Below are positions 32,502 to 43,590 of a DNA stretch of 57,500 nt, in pieces. Numbering within the stretch: the stretch's first letter is position 1; each line of letters opens with the position of its first letter. A model generated the notes under the pieces. It saw nothing but the letters and a program-made list of their open reading frames with translations, searched no databases and was not told the DNA's origin. The stretch is from Cyclospora cayetanensis. Its lineage: Eukaryota; Apicomplexa; Conoidasida; Eucoccidiorida; Eimeriidae. A program made the position numbers and the translations under genes. The stretch lies in assembly GCF_002999335.1 (NCBI RefSeq), contig NW_020312167.1:1-57500 (forward strand). Reading direction: 5' to 3'.

Positions 32502-34607
32502 ATGCCCCTCCCCCAGCAGCCGGTTGTTGACGGTTTACAGATCCCAACACCCAACACGTGCCATTTGGTCTCTTTTCCTGAGGTCTACGAGCCTTCAGAG
32601 GACTCCTTTCTTCTGATGGATGCACTGCAGCAGCAGGCGCACCTCCTCAAGGCACTACAACCATCAACTGTCTTGGAAATAGGGTAAAGCTGACTCGCTT
32701 GCTCATATGCACGCGGCATGGATTCCAGAGCTGCACACGCGGTCAGGTGCTGCTGCATGTGGCCCATTCGCCACCTGTGTTGGCTTTGTCCGTTTGTCGC
32801 CTGTAGAAGTGTTGCGCCTTTTCTCGCAGCCACCCTCCTTCCCACCTTCAGAAATCCTCCCGTCCTGCTGTCCTCCCTACCGTCTTAGTGGGGTTGTTTC
32901 TGCGCTGTTTCAGGTGTGGCAGCGGGTGCGTCACTGCCTTCCTGGCAACGCTATTCCACAGGCTATACTCAGACGGCCTTCCGAATGCCTGTGAGGGGCC
33001 CCCAGGTGCCCCGCAGGGGGGGCCCCTTAAGGGCCTCGAATGCCAGCAGCAGACCGCCGTCCGCACGTGCCCGTTGCCCGTCTTCTTTGCGGTAGACAGA
33101 CAACTCGCTGCCTTGGATGCAACAAGAATGACGCTGCAGCGCAACGCCCCCTACGCACAGGCCGAAATTCTGGGGGCTGACCTCTTCAACGCCTTCAGAA
33201 AGCTCGGAAGACGGCAGAGAGAGGGCCCCCCCCGTAACAGCACTGCCAAGGCGTCAGAAAACGAGGCCTCTACGGATACAGATGGGGCCCCCAGAGGGTC
33301 ACCCCTGCCCAAGGACTCAATGGGCCCCTTCGATCTCGTCATTTTTAACCCAGTAAGGGAGCCCCCAGACTGCTTGCATGCACAAGCACGGGAGACTTGA
33401 GAACTCGGGGCAGAAGGAAGAAGACTCTTCCTAAGATGCCCACATGAGTCTTCACTACTTTTTACCCGGCTCCCCGATCCCCCCTTTTAGCTTCGTGTCC
33501 TCGCTGAGTACTGGGGGTGGGATGCGCTACAGAAAAGCTGCTCTGTGAGTGCGTTTTGTTCGGCCTCCCTCGATCAGCCTTATGTCTCAGGAAGCCCCCG
33601 AGATGTCGTGCTTGCGGAGGATCTTCCATGGTGGGGTGGTGCGAGAGGACGAGTTGTCATCGACCGATTTGTTGAGGACGTTCTCGTGAGCAAAGAGGGA
33701 AACCGAAGGGCATGCACTGGAGCGTCGAGCAGCGGGGTGATGGGGCACGGGGGTCTATTTGTCATCCGATAGAGCATTTTGGAAAGAGGATTCGCAGGTT
33801 GTCTTGACTGAGAAAACACTGTGTGGGCTCCACGTCGTCGCATCCCACGTCTCCTACTCCCTCCTACTTTTTTTGCGTTTTTAGGACCTAATGGTTGCCT
33901 CCCTTTCCCCTGCCTGCGCCGTGTGCGATTTGCTTTAGGAATTCTTGAGTCCTAAGGGCATACTGTTTCTGGTGAGCCGGCTAGCGGCCAACATCGCGTC
34001 ATTGAAACGATAGCAAGAATAAGCGGGAGTCGCGAGTGCGGGCTTCCATGTAGCCAGGCATGGGGAGACGCAGGCAAAGAGCGAAGGGAAGGAAATACGG
34101 ATAGAAAGGGGCAGATATAGAGGGAAGGGAACGCCGCTAGAAGAATGCTCAGTGTGGGGGTCACAGGTCAGGGACTGAGTTTCCAATGTTTGCCGTGTAG
34201 TGGTTACCTTTCTCACAGTTGCTCGAACGCAATAACGATCCCGAAGAAGTTGTTGAGACACTCAAGTCCTTCGGCTGTCACGCTGAGGTAGGCCCCTCTC
34301 CCCCGAATGCTTTGGCGAGTGCTTCCTGCCTCCGTGTTTCGTGTGTATAAGATGTATCGCCTTTTCGTCTCATTCGCAGTGAGCTGCACGCCGCCAAAAC
34401 CCCTCTATGAAAACTCAGCAGCTACTCGCTACCCCTGCTCTCCACTGTTCTATCTTCCCTCTGGAGGGATCTGCGTGCGCTGCGTGGTCTCAGCTCGTTG
34501 CGTACCGACGGATCAGAGGAGAGGCCCTCTCCATCTGGCGATTCTCGAGAGTATCTGTTCAAGAGCCAGACCCTAGCCACAGGCCCCCACAACTCCAACA
34601 CCTGTGA
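32502..34607 (+). CDS. MTQ2: HemK2/Mtq2-type protein glutamine N5-methyltransferase (eRF1 modifier)
   Basis: Six exons, all in phase: 32502-32683, 32914-33352, 33578-33685, 33939-33971, 34219-34287 and 34494-34607; 314 aa. This family uses S-adenosylmethionine to methylate the Gln of the GGQ motif of release factor eRF1, with Trm112 as partner (the human homologue is N6AMT1). Motifs: VYEPSEDSFLLMDAL (family N-terminus), VLEIGCGSGCVTAFL (SAM loop), FFAVDRQ, AEILGADLF, DLVIFNP|PYV (the catalytic NPPY, split between exons 2 and 3), DLPWWGGARGRVVIDRF, FLSPKGILFL, LERNNDPEEVVETLKS and RRIRGEALSIWRF. The domain is longer than the usual ~215 aa because exon 2 has Gly/Pro-rich and acidic Ser/Thr-rich insertions (one made of GGGGCCCC-derived codons), and because the C-terminus extends about 20 residues. 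Confidence 0.93.
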
Positions 34608-35166
34608 CTGCCTCCGCCCGAGCGGCAACTCCTCCGACGTGTTGCAGCAGATGCGGCGGGAATTATTTTTTCTCAGACGTTGCTGCTGCACGTGCGCGCG
34701 CCGCGAACACACGTCGGTGTGTGCACATGCAGACATACGCTTGAAGGGCAGCTCAACCGTAGACACCCTTTGGAAACGAACAAACATACATCGCTTTATA
34801 ATACAGTGCACAAACGAAACACACGCTGCTCGAAAATCACACACGAGTACACACCTCGCAGTTTTACCAAAAAGAACCATTTGGGGCTCCCGAAGGTATC
34901 GAGACAGCCCCAAGGCGTATCAGTGCCTTCTGGCTTCGGGGTTTAATTTTTCCCCTTTACAGGCTAATGAGTGGAGCCTCGCAGCTCTCGAATGCGGCAG
35001 CCCAACAGAGCGCGCACATGTGCACTGCCAAGGTAAGGGCCTCAGACGCGTGCAGGTCGGAGGCCAGCAGGATACCCAACAACCAAGGATATCTGCTCGC
35101 TGCGCTAGGGGCGGGAGAGGCAGATAAATCTGCCGAGCAGCAGTGCGCGCATTCCTCCACCGCCGC
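34608..35166. other. Short convergent intergenic gap
   Basis: Between the stop codons of the methyltransferase gene (plus) and the SNARE gene (minus). Only short frames; must hold both 3' ends. Confidence 0.5.
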
Positions 35167-36936
35167 TCATGCCGTGAAGACAAGGAGAAAGACGAGAAGG
35201 CAGAGGAGAGCCACGGCAATGAGGAGGAGGCACAACGTCGAATGCCGCTTCATGAGCTTCTTCAGCAAAACCTTATTGCGCCTCAACTGGGCATCCGCTT
35301 TATCGGCCTCAGCCTCTGTGGCGTCTAGCAACCTGTGGTGTACAGACACCTCGTCCTTGATCGCGTAACTTATAGATTTCAAGTTTGAAACTGACCCTTC
35401 CAAAAAGGACAGCTGCTCATCCTGCTCCCTCAACATCTGCGTCTCCGCGTCGAAGTAACTCACGCCAGAATCTGCGGCCCCCACGTCATCCTAAACAAAA
35501 AACACAACTTGGACACTTGCGAAGGATACAAAACGGCTAGGAGAACACCACATGTCTGGATGGATGCAAGCACGCATGCACTCATCATGAAGAATCCACT
35601 CAACTGGGTGCCCACACATTCGCAATAGAGCCACAGACACCGAAAAGCATCGCCCTGCAGGAGCGACAAAATCCGTGGCCCTTAATGAGACGCCCAAATA
35701 CAAAAACCTACACAGATGTACGAAATTCAAAGAAGGCACAAGAAATGAGAGTGTGGAAGAAGTATAAAACAAAAGAGGCACACAGCTAGCTACATTCAGA
35801 GGCTCGAGTAGCCCGTTAGTTCCGCAATGGGCGGTCATTACCTGCCTGCCTACATATATATTTATATCATAGAGCGATGAGTACAGCGAGATGATGCAAG
35901 TGCAAGGAGATATTTGTGATTACGACACGCTGGTAAACCAGCAGAGAAAGTAAATAGAGATTGGGAATGGAATTCTTCATGCAGGGGGATTTGCCATTTT
36001 GCTCACGCGTTCTGTGTACAGCCACTGCTCTGCAGAATATGCATGTGCGAGTTTTCATCTGTTAAGGACCCCTCCCCAACAAATAAGACGAGCGGCATAG
36101 GCTTCGCACTGGGTCGATATGCCCCCCGAGCAAACTAGTCTTCTAAACACCTACAAGAGTGACAGAAGTGGTGGTTGTATCTCCGAAATCCTCGAGAAAT
36201 CGGGCATTTGCTTCTTCGCCCGGATCTGCCTTGGGGTGCAATACATGTCGGTCTAGAGAAAACAAGACCTTAAAAGCCTCTACCTGAGCCTCTCTTTTCC
36301 GTGTAAGCTGCTGCAGCTGGCTGTATCGGCGCTGCATTTCCTCTTCATCAATGCCAAAAAGCTCAGGCGCCTCTGAGGCCCTCATGAGCGAATGCTCCAA
36401 TTGTGAGAACGTCTGGAGGAACACACCCACGCAAAGCGCACCAGAAACGTAACATCTAGGCAAGATGGAAGCAGAAAGGGAGAAGAAACCGCCCGATAAT
36501 GCAAAAGAAAGTTGGGCACCAAAGATTTTGCGGGGTGCGCACATAGGGTAGCTGCATCTCTAGATCATGCAGAGGCATGAGAATACGCCTCGTTTTATCC
36601 AGCTGCGCTCAGCTAAATCTTGCCTTGCCGCCCCTTTGGACGGTTTCCTCATAGGCGTCTAAAGTCAGCCACGAGGAGCAAAACGCTCTAGCTTTCAGTG
36701 CGTCTACCGTCTTGGTTGTGCCTCAAGCTTTGCTGATACCCCTATTCCCCCCGATGCCCACGACCCCGCTTTTCAATTCATACTTGCGCCATACGGCCGA
36801 CATGACCCCGAAGAACGGCCGCTGTTTTTCCTCTAGAAGCCGTTGGATCTGCCTGCGCCTCTTCCAGCAGGCCGTCAATACTGTCCTGCAGTTCTCTGAG
36901 CTTCGCGGTGTCATGGGGCCAGAAGTCGCACGCCAT
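35167..36936 (-). CDS. Syntaxin-6/Tlg1-like Qc SNARE
   Basis: Three exons in phase 0: 36936-36784, 36412-36284 and 35490-35167; 201 aa, a normal length. Qc SNAREs supply one helix of the four-helix bundle that drives vesicle fusion; syntaxin-6 types act at the trans-Golgi and endosomes. The N-terminal ~94 residues (MACDFWPHDTAKLREL ... LFGIDEEEMQRR) are helical and resemble the syntaxin-6 N-terminal domain. The SNARE motif runs from REQDEQLSFLEGSVSNLK to about residue 175, and a C-terminal anchor follows (LCLLLIAVALLCLLVFLLVF) with three residues after it. At the central zero layer, where Qc SNAREs have Gln, the aligned residue is His145 (KDEVSV-H-HRLLD; codon 35340-35338). A further micro-exon between exons 2 and 3 is not excluded but is not needed for phase. 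Confidence 0.85.
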
Positions 36937-38030
36937 TCTCTGCTAAGCCGGCTAGATGGGCTACACACAGATTCAGGAAGAGCTCGGAAGCGTTGACGCC
37001 TGGAAACAATGGGTCAAGCAAATCCCCGCGATGCCAGTTTCAGGTGTGCCTACCTACACATCAGGCATGTAGTGCATGACCGATCTGGCGTTGTGCTCCT
37101 TTTGGGGTCCGCAAACGCCTGATCGTTCTATTATTGTCAATATTTCGGGGTCAGAAAGGCAACAAAATCGTGAAAGCGCCGCCGTTACGGGCTGGAAGCG
37201 TCGGAAGAGCTGCTACCGTGACCTGCGAGCACCACCTCTGGAAGCCACCAACGATTTAGGGTCAAAGGATAAGGAAAACAAACAAAACACCCCGAAGCTA
37301 CGTCTTATTTATAATTCGCTTGACGCAGTCATATTTGATGAATCCATGGGGTGCAATGAGAAAACGTAGCTGTAATGTTGGCATGTAGTGGGACTGGTTG
37401 CTTCGGCTTGTGCGTCGCCTGTAACAAATATGTGTGGCCCTTTGCTTCTGTTCATGAAGCACTGCAGGCCAATGAGTGCTTCACTAATGCTAGATCATAC
37501 TTGTTTTTTCTGGGGAAGAAGGGGTACATCGGGGGCGATGGGACACCACCTAAAAACATTGCAGGGCAGACGACACCCTGCGCGATGACGACCCGAATAA
37601 CCACCTAGCGCACCGCTACCAATCTGCGTGAGGTACACGTTTGATGCACTAGCAAAGCTTTACTGCACATTCTTTGTAGTGTGCTTGAAGCTGAGAAGGG
37701 CTTTGGCAGGGATTGGACACAGCCATCGGGGCATAATATTGACCAATGCAAAATTGTATTGCCCCTTCTGGTTCAATGAGGGTAACCCAAGTGTTCCACG
37801 CATATAGTTTAGGCGCTTAGGCATGAGCTGTTGCAGGCTGAGTATCGCTGTGCTTAAGGTATGGGGCATGCAAACTTACTAGAAATGTGCACAGTCAGCC
37901 GGACTATGCTACACTTAAACACTTTCTACTATTATGATTACGTTCTGCTGAGAAGTACTAAGAAAAACTAATTGGTTGGCCTGCTTGCATATTGTATTCA
38001 TTACAGATTGTTGTAGCTCAATATAAGAAG
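36937..38030. other. Intergenic, start of plain AT-rich sequence
   Basis: Upstream of the SNARE gene. Short frames only. CAG runs disappear from here on. The 5' part of the retroelement's left LTR may begin in the second half, but it is too diverged for me to place. Confidence 0.45.
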
Positions 38031-39539
38031 ACTCAGTGCTGTGTGTATGTGTGCGCTAGTCGCTGAATGCAGCTAGCGTGGATAGATCGGAGTCCTTAGA
38101 GGGTGTGGCTAAGCACATTCCTAGCTGCCCCCCAACCTGTCATGTTGGGACGTTCTAAGGGGCTCCGCAAAGAATAGGCGGGGGGTCATTTGGAAAACAC
38201 TGAAGAACTCTGTATTTCGTTTGGTTGGGTGTAAAAGTGGATGGCTCTTACCGGGGAACTTCAACTTGCCCGGAAAAAAGGAAAGGCACCTGAAGCTAGC
38301 GCATTTGAGCTCCAAAGAAGCGGGGGTTATGGCCATTGCAATTTAGGGGTTAGAGAATGCGTGATATTCGCCCACTTTCGGGCCAGTTGTTATTCGGTAT
38401 GTAAAAAGCGATTTGCTTATCTCGGATAAAGTGCTCTCTGCACCCCGTGCAGCTACTTCCCACTCATTCACTGCCTGTGATTGCAGTGGGACGTCAGACT
38501 TTCCTGGAAATATATTCTGGCTTTGAGTGCGTTATCTAATTATACAGTAATCTATTTTCTTTGGCAGTGAATTGCAGAGGAAATTTCTGGCCATGGAACT
38601 AAGCGGACAAAGCACTTCATGGCCTGGCAGAGGCCGGGCAGCAAGCTGATGTGAACGGAGGACCTCCATAGACGGTACAAACTTATGATTTCACAGCCAA
38701 CAACTATTAATCGATGCGTCGATGGGATTCATCGGACAGGAATTGCATGACGGTCGTTAAGATGGGCGAGTCTTTGAAATTTTGTCCAGCCTGTTGGAGA
38801 TGTACCTCGCCTTGTTTCTCCCCGATGAGGAGAAAAGAGTAAGTTTTGGGGCATGTATATTGGAGGGAAACGCACTATAGTGGTGGCCCTATTCTTGTTA
38901 ATGTAAATCTTTACTTGCAGGGATCGCTACGGTTCTAGCCTTCGTACAAATCTTGACTCATCGATTTGCATGTAGATCAGCTGAACAACAGAAGTTGGGC
39001 AAAGTGACAAAGTCTATGCAAGGAACCCTAACAATAGATCGGCATATCGAGAAATACGAAGCTTGGCTTGTAAAAGTCGCAACGCAGGAGGAAAATGCCT
39101 TATAAGTGATTAATCTAAGAACTACCTAAAGCTTCACTGCAAGTGGCTGGGGGATGGGCAGCAGCGATGAAACGACCGACACCTGGGGCTTTCGCAAATG
39201 ATGGACTACCGGTTTTGGGAGCAAATGGGAGCAGATACTGTGTCTGGGACTGAAAAAGATGGGCCAAATCAAGATTGGAAGCCTACGGATATCGGGGCTG
39301 TGTAAACCGATATTAGCCTACAGTCAATGGTGGACAAGAAAAGGAAGCCTAGGCGTAACCTGCGCTCATATGTAGCCGCAGATTGCTCCAAACGGCGTAA
39401 TGAAAATAGCAAACTAGCTTAAACACCGAGACTGGGCCGAGCGGAAGCAGGCTCTTGGCTAGCATTAAAGGCGTATCAGAGCAACGGGAAGTTCCCCAGG
39501 CGGGCTGTGGCAGTGAAAGGGGCCAGAGAGAATATTGCA

Positions 39540-39900
39540 GCACTTCGCGACCCACTATGGGGCAACGCTGCACTGATACAAGCTCACGTTAATGTTCAAC
39601 AATATATAGCGTTCCTCGACACTAGATGCGAATTCGATCTATTATCTGATGAGACGGCACAAAAGTGCAATTTGCACGTACGCTCGTAAGCGTAGCCCTT
39701 GAGACTGTGGGTTGCTGATGGCCGACAGAATGCAACAACTAGCAGGGCAGTGGTAAGTAAGTGCCACTTTTGATTGGAACCGGATCCTTAAAGCATGGTA
39801 TATTATTTCTATGCTGTACCCGTGCACCATGACGTGATCATACGTGTACAATGGGTGACACAATGGAAGGCGCGCATGAGGCTATGGCTGCGCGCTGTGG
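39540..39900 (+). pseudogene. Retropepsin (aspartic protease) relic
   Basis: The frame from 39507 reads QQYIAFLDTRCEFDLLSDE, the usual protease active-site region, with the catalytic DTG changed to DTR (39618-39626). A second frame continues with WVADGRQNATT and, after a stop and shift, YAVPVHHDVII and WVTQWKARM, which match the flap and C-terminal strand of chromovirus proteases. Not functional. Confidence 0.75.
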
Positions 39901-40299
39901 ACAGTACTGTGACAGGAATCGCTACAACCTTTTGCCGCCTTCAAAATGTTCATCTTATCTATGGTGAGCGGGACAGGGTTGGTGCCTCAACAAGGTGAGG
40001 CAAAGTCGTCTTGATACGCGGAGCGTGATGCAAGGCTGTGGGGTGCTAGAGGCCCCCAGAGCGTGACAAAAAATTTTAACGGCGGGCAGAGAGTTCGCTT
40101 TAAAAAGGCACGGGCAGATTTCAACTAGCGCAGTTGGGATAACCGGGTGTTTGGTGCCGGAAAGGGTGAAAGGTGGCGCCTAATGAGCCAAAGTTAAGTT
40201 TTTGAACAAGATTACTGTAAAGTGAAAGCTACAGCTGTCCCATATTGACAAACTAATTGACAAAATACACGGATCAACAGTCAACTCGACGCTTGATTG

Positions 40300-41280
40300 C
40301 ACAAATGCCTTCTTACATCCCCTCATTCACCCTGAGGACAGACACAAAAACGGTGTCCCACATTTGCACCCGCAAAACTCGTACACCTTTATGCCACTTG
40401 GACTTGCTACTATCCCAGTCGCTTTGCAAAGTCTGGTTTAAAAAGACCTACCTGAGTCTATCAAGGAAGGGTGCTCACCCCTCTCCTCATATGGGCGTCT
40501 CAGTATTCAGCCGAATCGTTGTAGAGCACCTACAGTACTTACGATGTGCAATTTACATGTAGAGGGACATGCAGTAATGTGTGGAGCACGTCCTTGTTTC
40601 TTTTGCATAAGCACAAAGGTGTTTTGAGGAGTTCCATTTTTCGGCTGCAGCAATTTAGCGAGATCCGGCGAAAACTCGAACACTAAAGAGGTGGCCTGTA
40701 CACCCAAGCAAGCATGCTGAAATCTTTTGTGGGCACGCAGCTTTTCATAGGGTTCTCATTGCTTTATTGTGCGCACAATACTGATCGTTTAAGTAATCTA
40801 TTCAGGAAAATGCTGTCTAAACCGGGCTGCGGGAGACTGATACTGCAGCGCTGACGAGTATCATCCACCTTAGAACGCTTTGAGTGCTTCCGCTGCCTTC
40901 TTGTGACAAACATTTCATCCTAACAACAGAACGTAGTAAATTGTCGGCCGGTGCTTTCCTTCCCCGATATGAAACAGGTATTCAAAGGAAGACACTAAAT
41001 TGTTGCCTGCTGCTTTCACCGGCTTACTAAGGCCGAACAGCAGTAGCCAGTGCGGGAAAAGGAACTCATTGTGGGGTACAAAAAAATTGCCCGCACTGTC
41101 AATATGGCCGTGACTTCACTGCCTAGACCGACGATCAGTCTTTATGTACGTGGAGAATAGTTTCCATGACAAGGTATTTTTACAGATGTTCGCTGACTTG
41201 GGCGCCTTCTGCAGACATCACCGTAAAGCATATCAAGAACATTACCAACTTGATCGCCGACGTGTTTGCGACACCCTAAG
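40300..41280 (+). pseudogene. Reverse transcriptase / RNase H relic
   Basis: Short in-frame islands in the right order: IHPEDRHKNGVPH and YTFMPLGLATIPVALQ (palm region, 40320-40435), DPAKTRTLKRWPV and SKHAEIFCG (thumb/connection, about 40660-40730), then LPLPSCDKHFILTTERSK (RNase H start, with the usual TDAS changed to TERS), PVREKELIVGYKK, and ITVKHIKNITNLIADVF at the end of RNase H. Each island is separated from the next by stops or frame changes. Confidence 0.8.
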
Positions 41281-41379
41281 GAGTTACTATTGCTAAACGC
41301 AATCGCTCTTGTCTGCGGTCATACACGATTTCTAGCAAGACTGTCATGCTTTTGACACCAATACACTAATATCCAGGAT

Positions 41380-42432
41380 GGCAAAAGGGCAAGCGCCGAC
41401 ATATTGAGGATGGCCTGCTGTGGTTTGATACAAACTGGAGACTTCGGCACTTCTACATTCTAGCTTTACTTCGCAGTGCCGCTTTGCCCCACAAGATTGC
41501 CATGTTCTCCTGCCATGGTGCTGGTAACACTACGGGCAGCTCTTTAGGTCATTTTGGTGGTGTGGGATGAGTCCCGCGGCAGAACAGTATGCAATAGCTG
41601 GCTGAGTTTATCGAACGATAATTCCATGAAATTCTTGTGAGTACGACCTTTTGCAGAGGCTTCCAATTCCTGAAGAAACTTGGACTGAGCTGACTGTGAA
41701 CTTTATTGATGGAGTGCCGCAGTTCAAGAGCCAGGATAACATTTACGTTGGCATCCGATAGACAGAGCAGAAATGACACATTCATTCCGTGCTCAAGGTC
41801 TGTCACCACTGAAAGCTAGTTTAACATTCTCGAAGCTTCACTAACTTACCAAGAGTATTACTACGGATAGAGGTACGAAACGTTTAGTGTGTTCTGGCAT
41901 GCCTTTATGACCTGCCTGCAAATGATTAATACACTGATCACTGCGAACAGCCCTAAGGCAGATAGATTCACCGAGCGTTTCAGCCGCACCCTACTGCATT
42001 ATTTGTGACTCTATGCTCAAAACAATCCAATTTTTTTTTGATGTTCGGTAAGCTAAGAATTCAACTCTACACTTGTCTGGCGGTCGCTCTCCCACGGCTC
42101 TTTTCTAGACTGAAGTGACCCTCTCTGATCAGGGCGTGGACCTGGCGGTCTCAAGGCGGTAGCTACTGCTAACGACAGAGGCTCAGAGAACAGCTGGTCA
42201 GTCCAGGAAAATGTATTCACAAAGCTCTAGAACGGCAAACACGCAACTATGAAAAGAGACGTCTGGATGGGCGTGAATATTTGCTCCTGACAAATTGACA
42301 GGCTTTATGCAGTGATGACCGGATGAAGTTTGCGACCAGTTGTCTAGGGCCATTTGCCATCCTCTTGCGAAGCAATGGTCCTTTTGCTCAATGGATTAGG
42401 TTAAAGTTCAAGCTGCCACAGAACTATCAGTA
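41380..42432 (+). pseudogene. Integrase relic
   Basis: Islands: EDGLLWFDTNWRLRHF (N-terminal region), LLQRLPIPEETWTELTV followed by NFIDGVPQFKSQDNIYV (core, about 41653-41758), SPKADRFTERFSRTLLHYL (about 41950-42008), and CLGPFAILLRSNG (the GPF signature of Ty3/gypsy integrases, about 42335-42380). Many stops lie between them. Confidence 0.8.
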
Positions 42433-42681
42433 TTGGTTTCCTACAGAAGTATTAAAACTCCTGCAGTTAGTCGCATAATTTCCCATGAAGGCAACCTGCG
42501 TGGGGGCGGAGGATCAGAAGGGAGCACAGAGGTGCTAGATATCTCTATCATTGAGCATGCAAGATTGATTAAACGGGAGCTTTTTGTGAACAAGAGCGGG
42601 AAACGCCAACCTGAGTGGTTGAAGCGTGAGCAGTTGCTGACCCTTTTATACGCGGTAGAACGTGCGGCTCTGCTGTTTTAA
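42433..42681 (+). pseudogene. Chromodomain-like C-terminal end of pol
   Basis: An 82-codon open frame immediately after the GPF region: TEVLDISIIEHARLIKRELF, then VNKSGKRQPEWLKREQLL. The spacing of the hydrophobic and Trp residues recalls a chromodomain, although the WKGY core is lost. Position and order fit the tail of a chromovirus integrase. Confidence 0.5.
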
Positions 42682-42811
42682 CAAGGCTACTCGCCTTGGA
42701 TGGTATTCCTTGCATTTTCTTGGTAACTCTCCTTTCCCAGGACATATCCTCTGCCTGGAATACTTTTCTCTATCTCCGAGTATTGGCAGAGAAAATCCTG
42801 GGTAGCGTTGT

Positions 42812-43590
42812 AAGGATACTCTCTACGCTCAGAAGTATTAACAGGCCCTCGCAGATATGCTGTCTCTGCTTTCTTGCTTAGATCTCTCTTATGCATGGAA
42901 ACCGACCACGCTACATGCAATGGCTGCCTTTGCATGCAGGGATTGGTCTACTAGGCATGCCAACATTTCTGAGATACTGCGTTTTTAAATTTCCCTTTAC
43001 ACATTTTTCCTGTCTATTGTTTTCCCGTAAGAAATAACCCACACATTTGAGCACTCCAATGACGGCAAGACAGGTGCCGCCTCTGTCGTGTCGACTTGGT
43101 TCCTCGCTTGTTCTTGGTTGGTATGTTCCTTTCTTTCCGTCTAATTTCTCACTTTAGCGGTTATTGCACACACCTGCTTTTCTCATTCGCATGGGAGGAG
43201 TGTTAGGGCGGGAATTATTCCGCTGTCGTGCATGCAGTTGGTCTCGACCTAGAGGTGCGGAATTTTGTACGCTTTGAACTGGCGAATAGGGGTTAGGGGG
43301 GGAAGATGTAGCGGACTGAAATACACATAATAACTTGTCGAAACACTAGTTGCATTGAACTAAGAACTGGAGGGGGATCGACTAGCTGATATGTTTGTTC
43401 GTATGTCTTGTTTATTGCAGAGCAGTATTAGCTCACTGCCAAAAGGCATGTGTGTGCGCGTGCGCTAGCTGGTGTGCCATCAGCATTAAGTGCCCGGAGT
43501 GCTCAAATGGACATCTACGCGCACTCTTGCTGACCCTTTTCTTCCTTTAAACTCTCGAAGGCGTGGGCACGGAAACGCGGAAGTTCTGGT
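42812..43590 (+). mobile_element. 3' LTR of the decayed retrotransposon
   Basis: Begins TGTAAGGATACTCTCTACGC, directly after pol, and aligns by eye with 54143-54980: TCTACGCTCAGA, AACAGG, GCATGGAAA, the word ACACATTTGAGCACTCCAAT (ACACATTTAAGCACTCCAAT in the other copy), GCGCACACC/GCACACACC, TGCATGCAGTT. Distinct microdifferences throughout show old divergence. Confidence 0.75.

Larger units (their letters stand above)
38035..43590 (+). mobile_element. Decayed Ty3/gypsy-type LTR retrotransposon (chromovirus-like)
   Basis: Ordered but frame-broken remnants of a pol polyprotein at 39.5-42.7 kb, flanked by related LTR-like sequence. The left copy is recognisable only in its last part (38035-38240: GCTAAGCAC..CCTAGCTGCCCC, TCTAAGGGGCT); the right copy is at 42812-43590. 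The domain order PR, RT, RNase H, integrase, chromodomain-like end is that of Ty3/gypsy chromoviruses. Such elements are known from Eimeria genomes. I see no intact gag; 38.25-39.4 kb may hold its remains. Confidence 0.8.

Noticed and set aside
37376..37660. Left end of the 5' LTR
   Set aside because: I could not align it with the start of the right LTR by eye, so the left boundary is placed only at the recognisable part near 38035.
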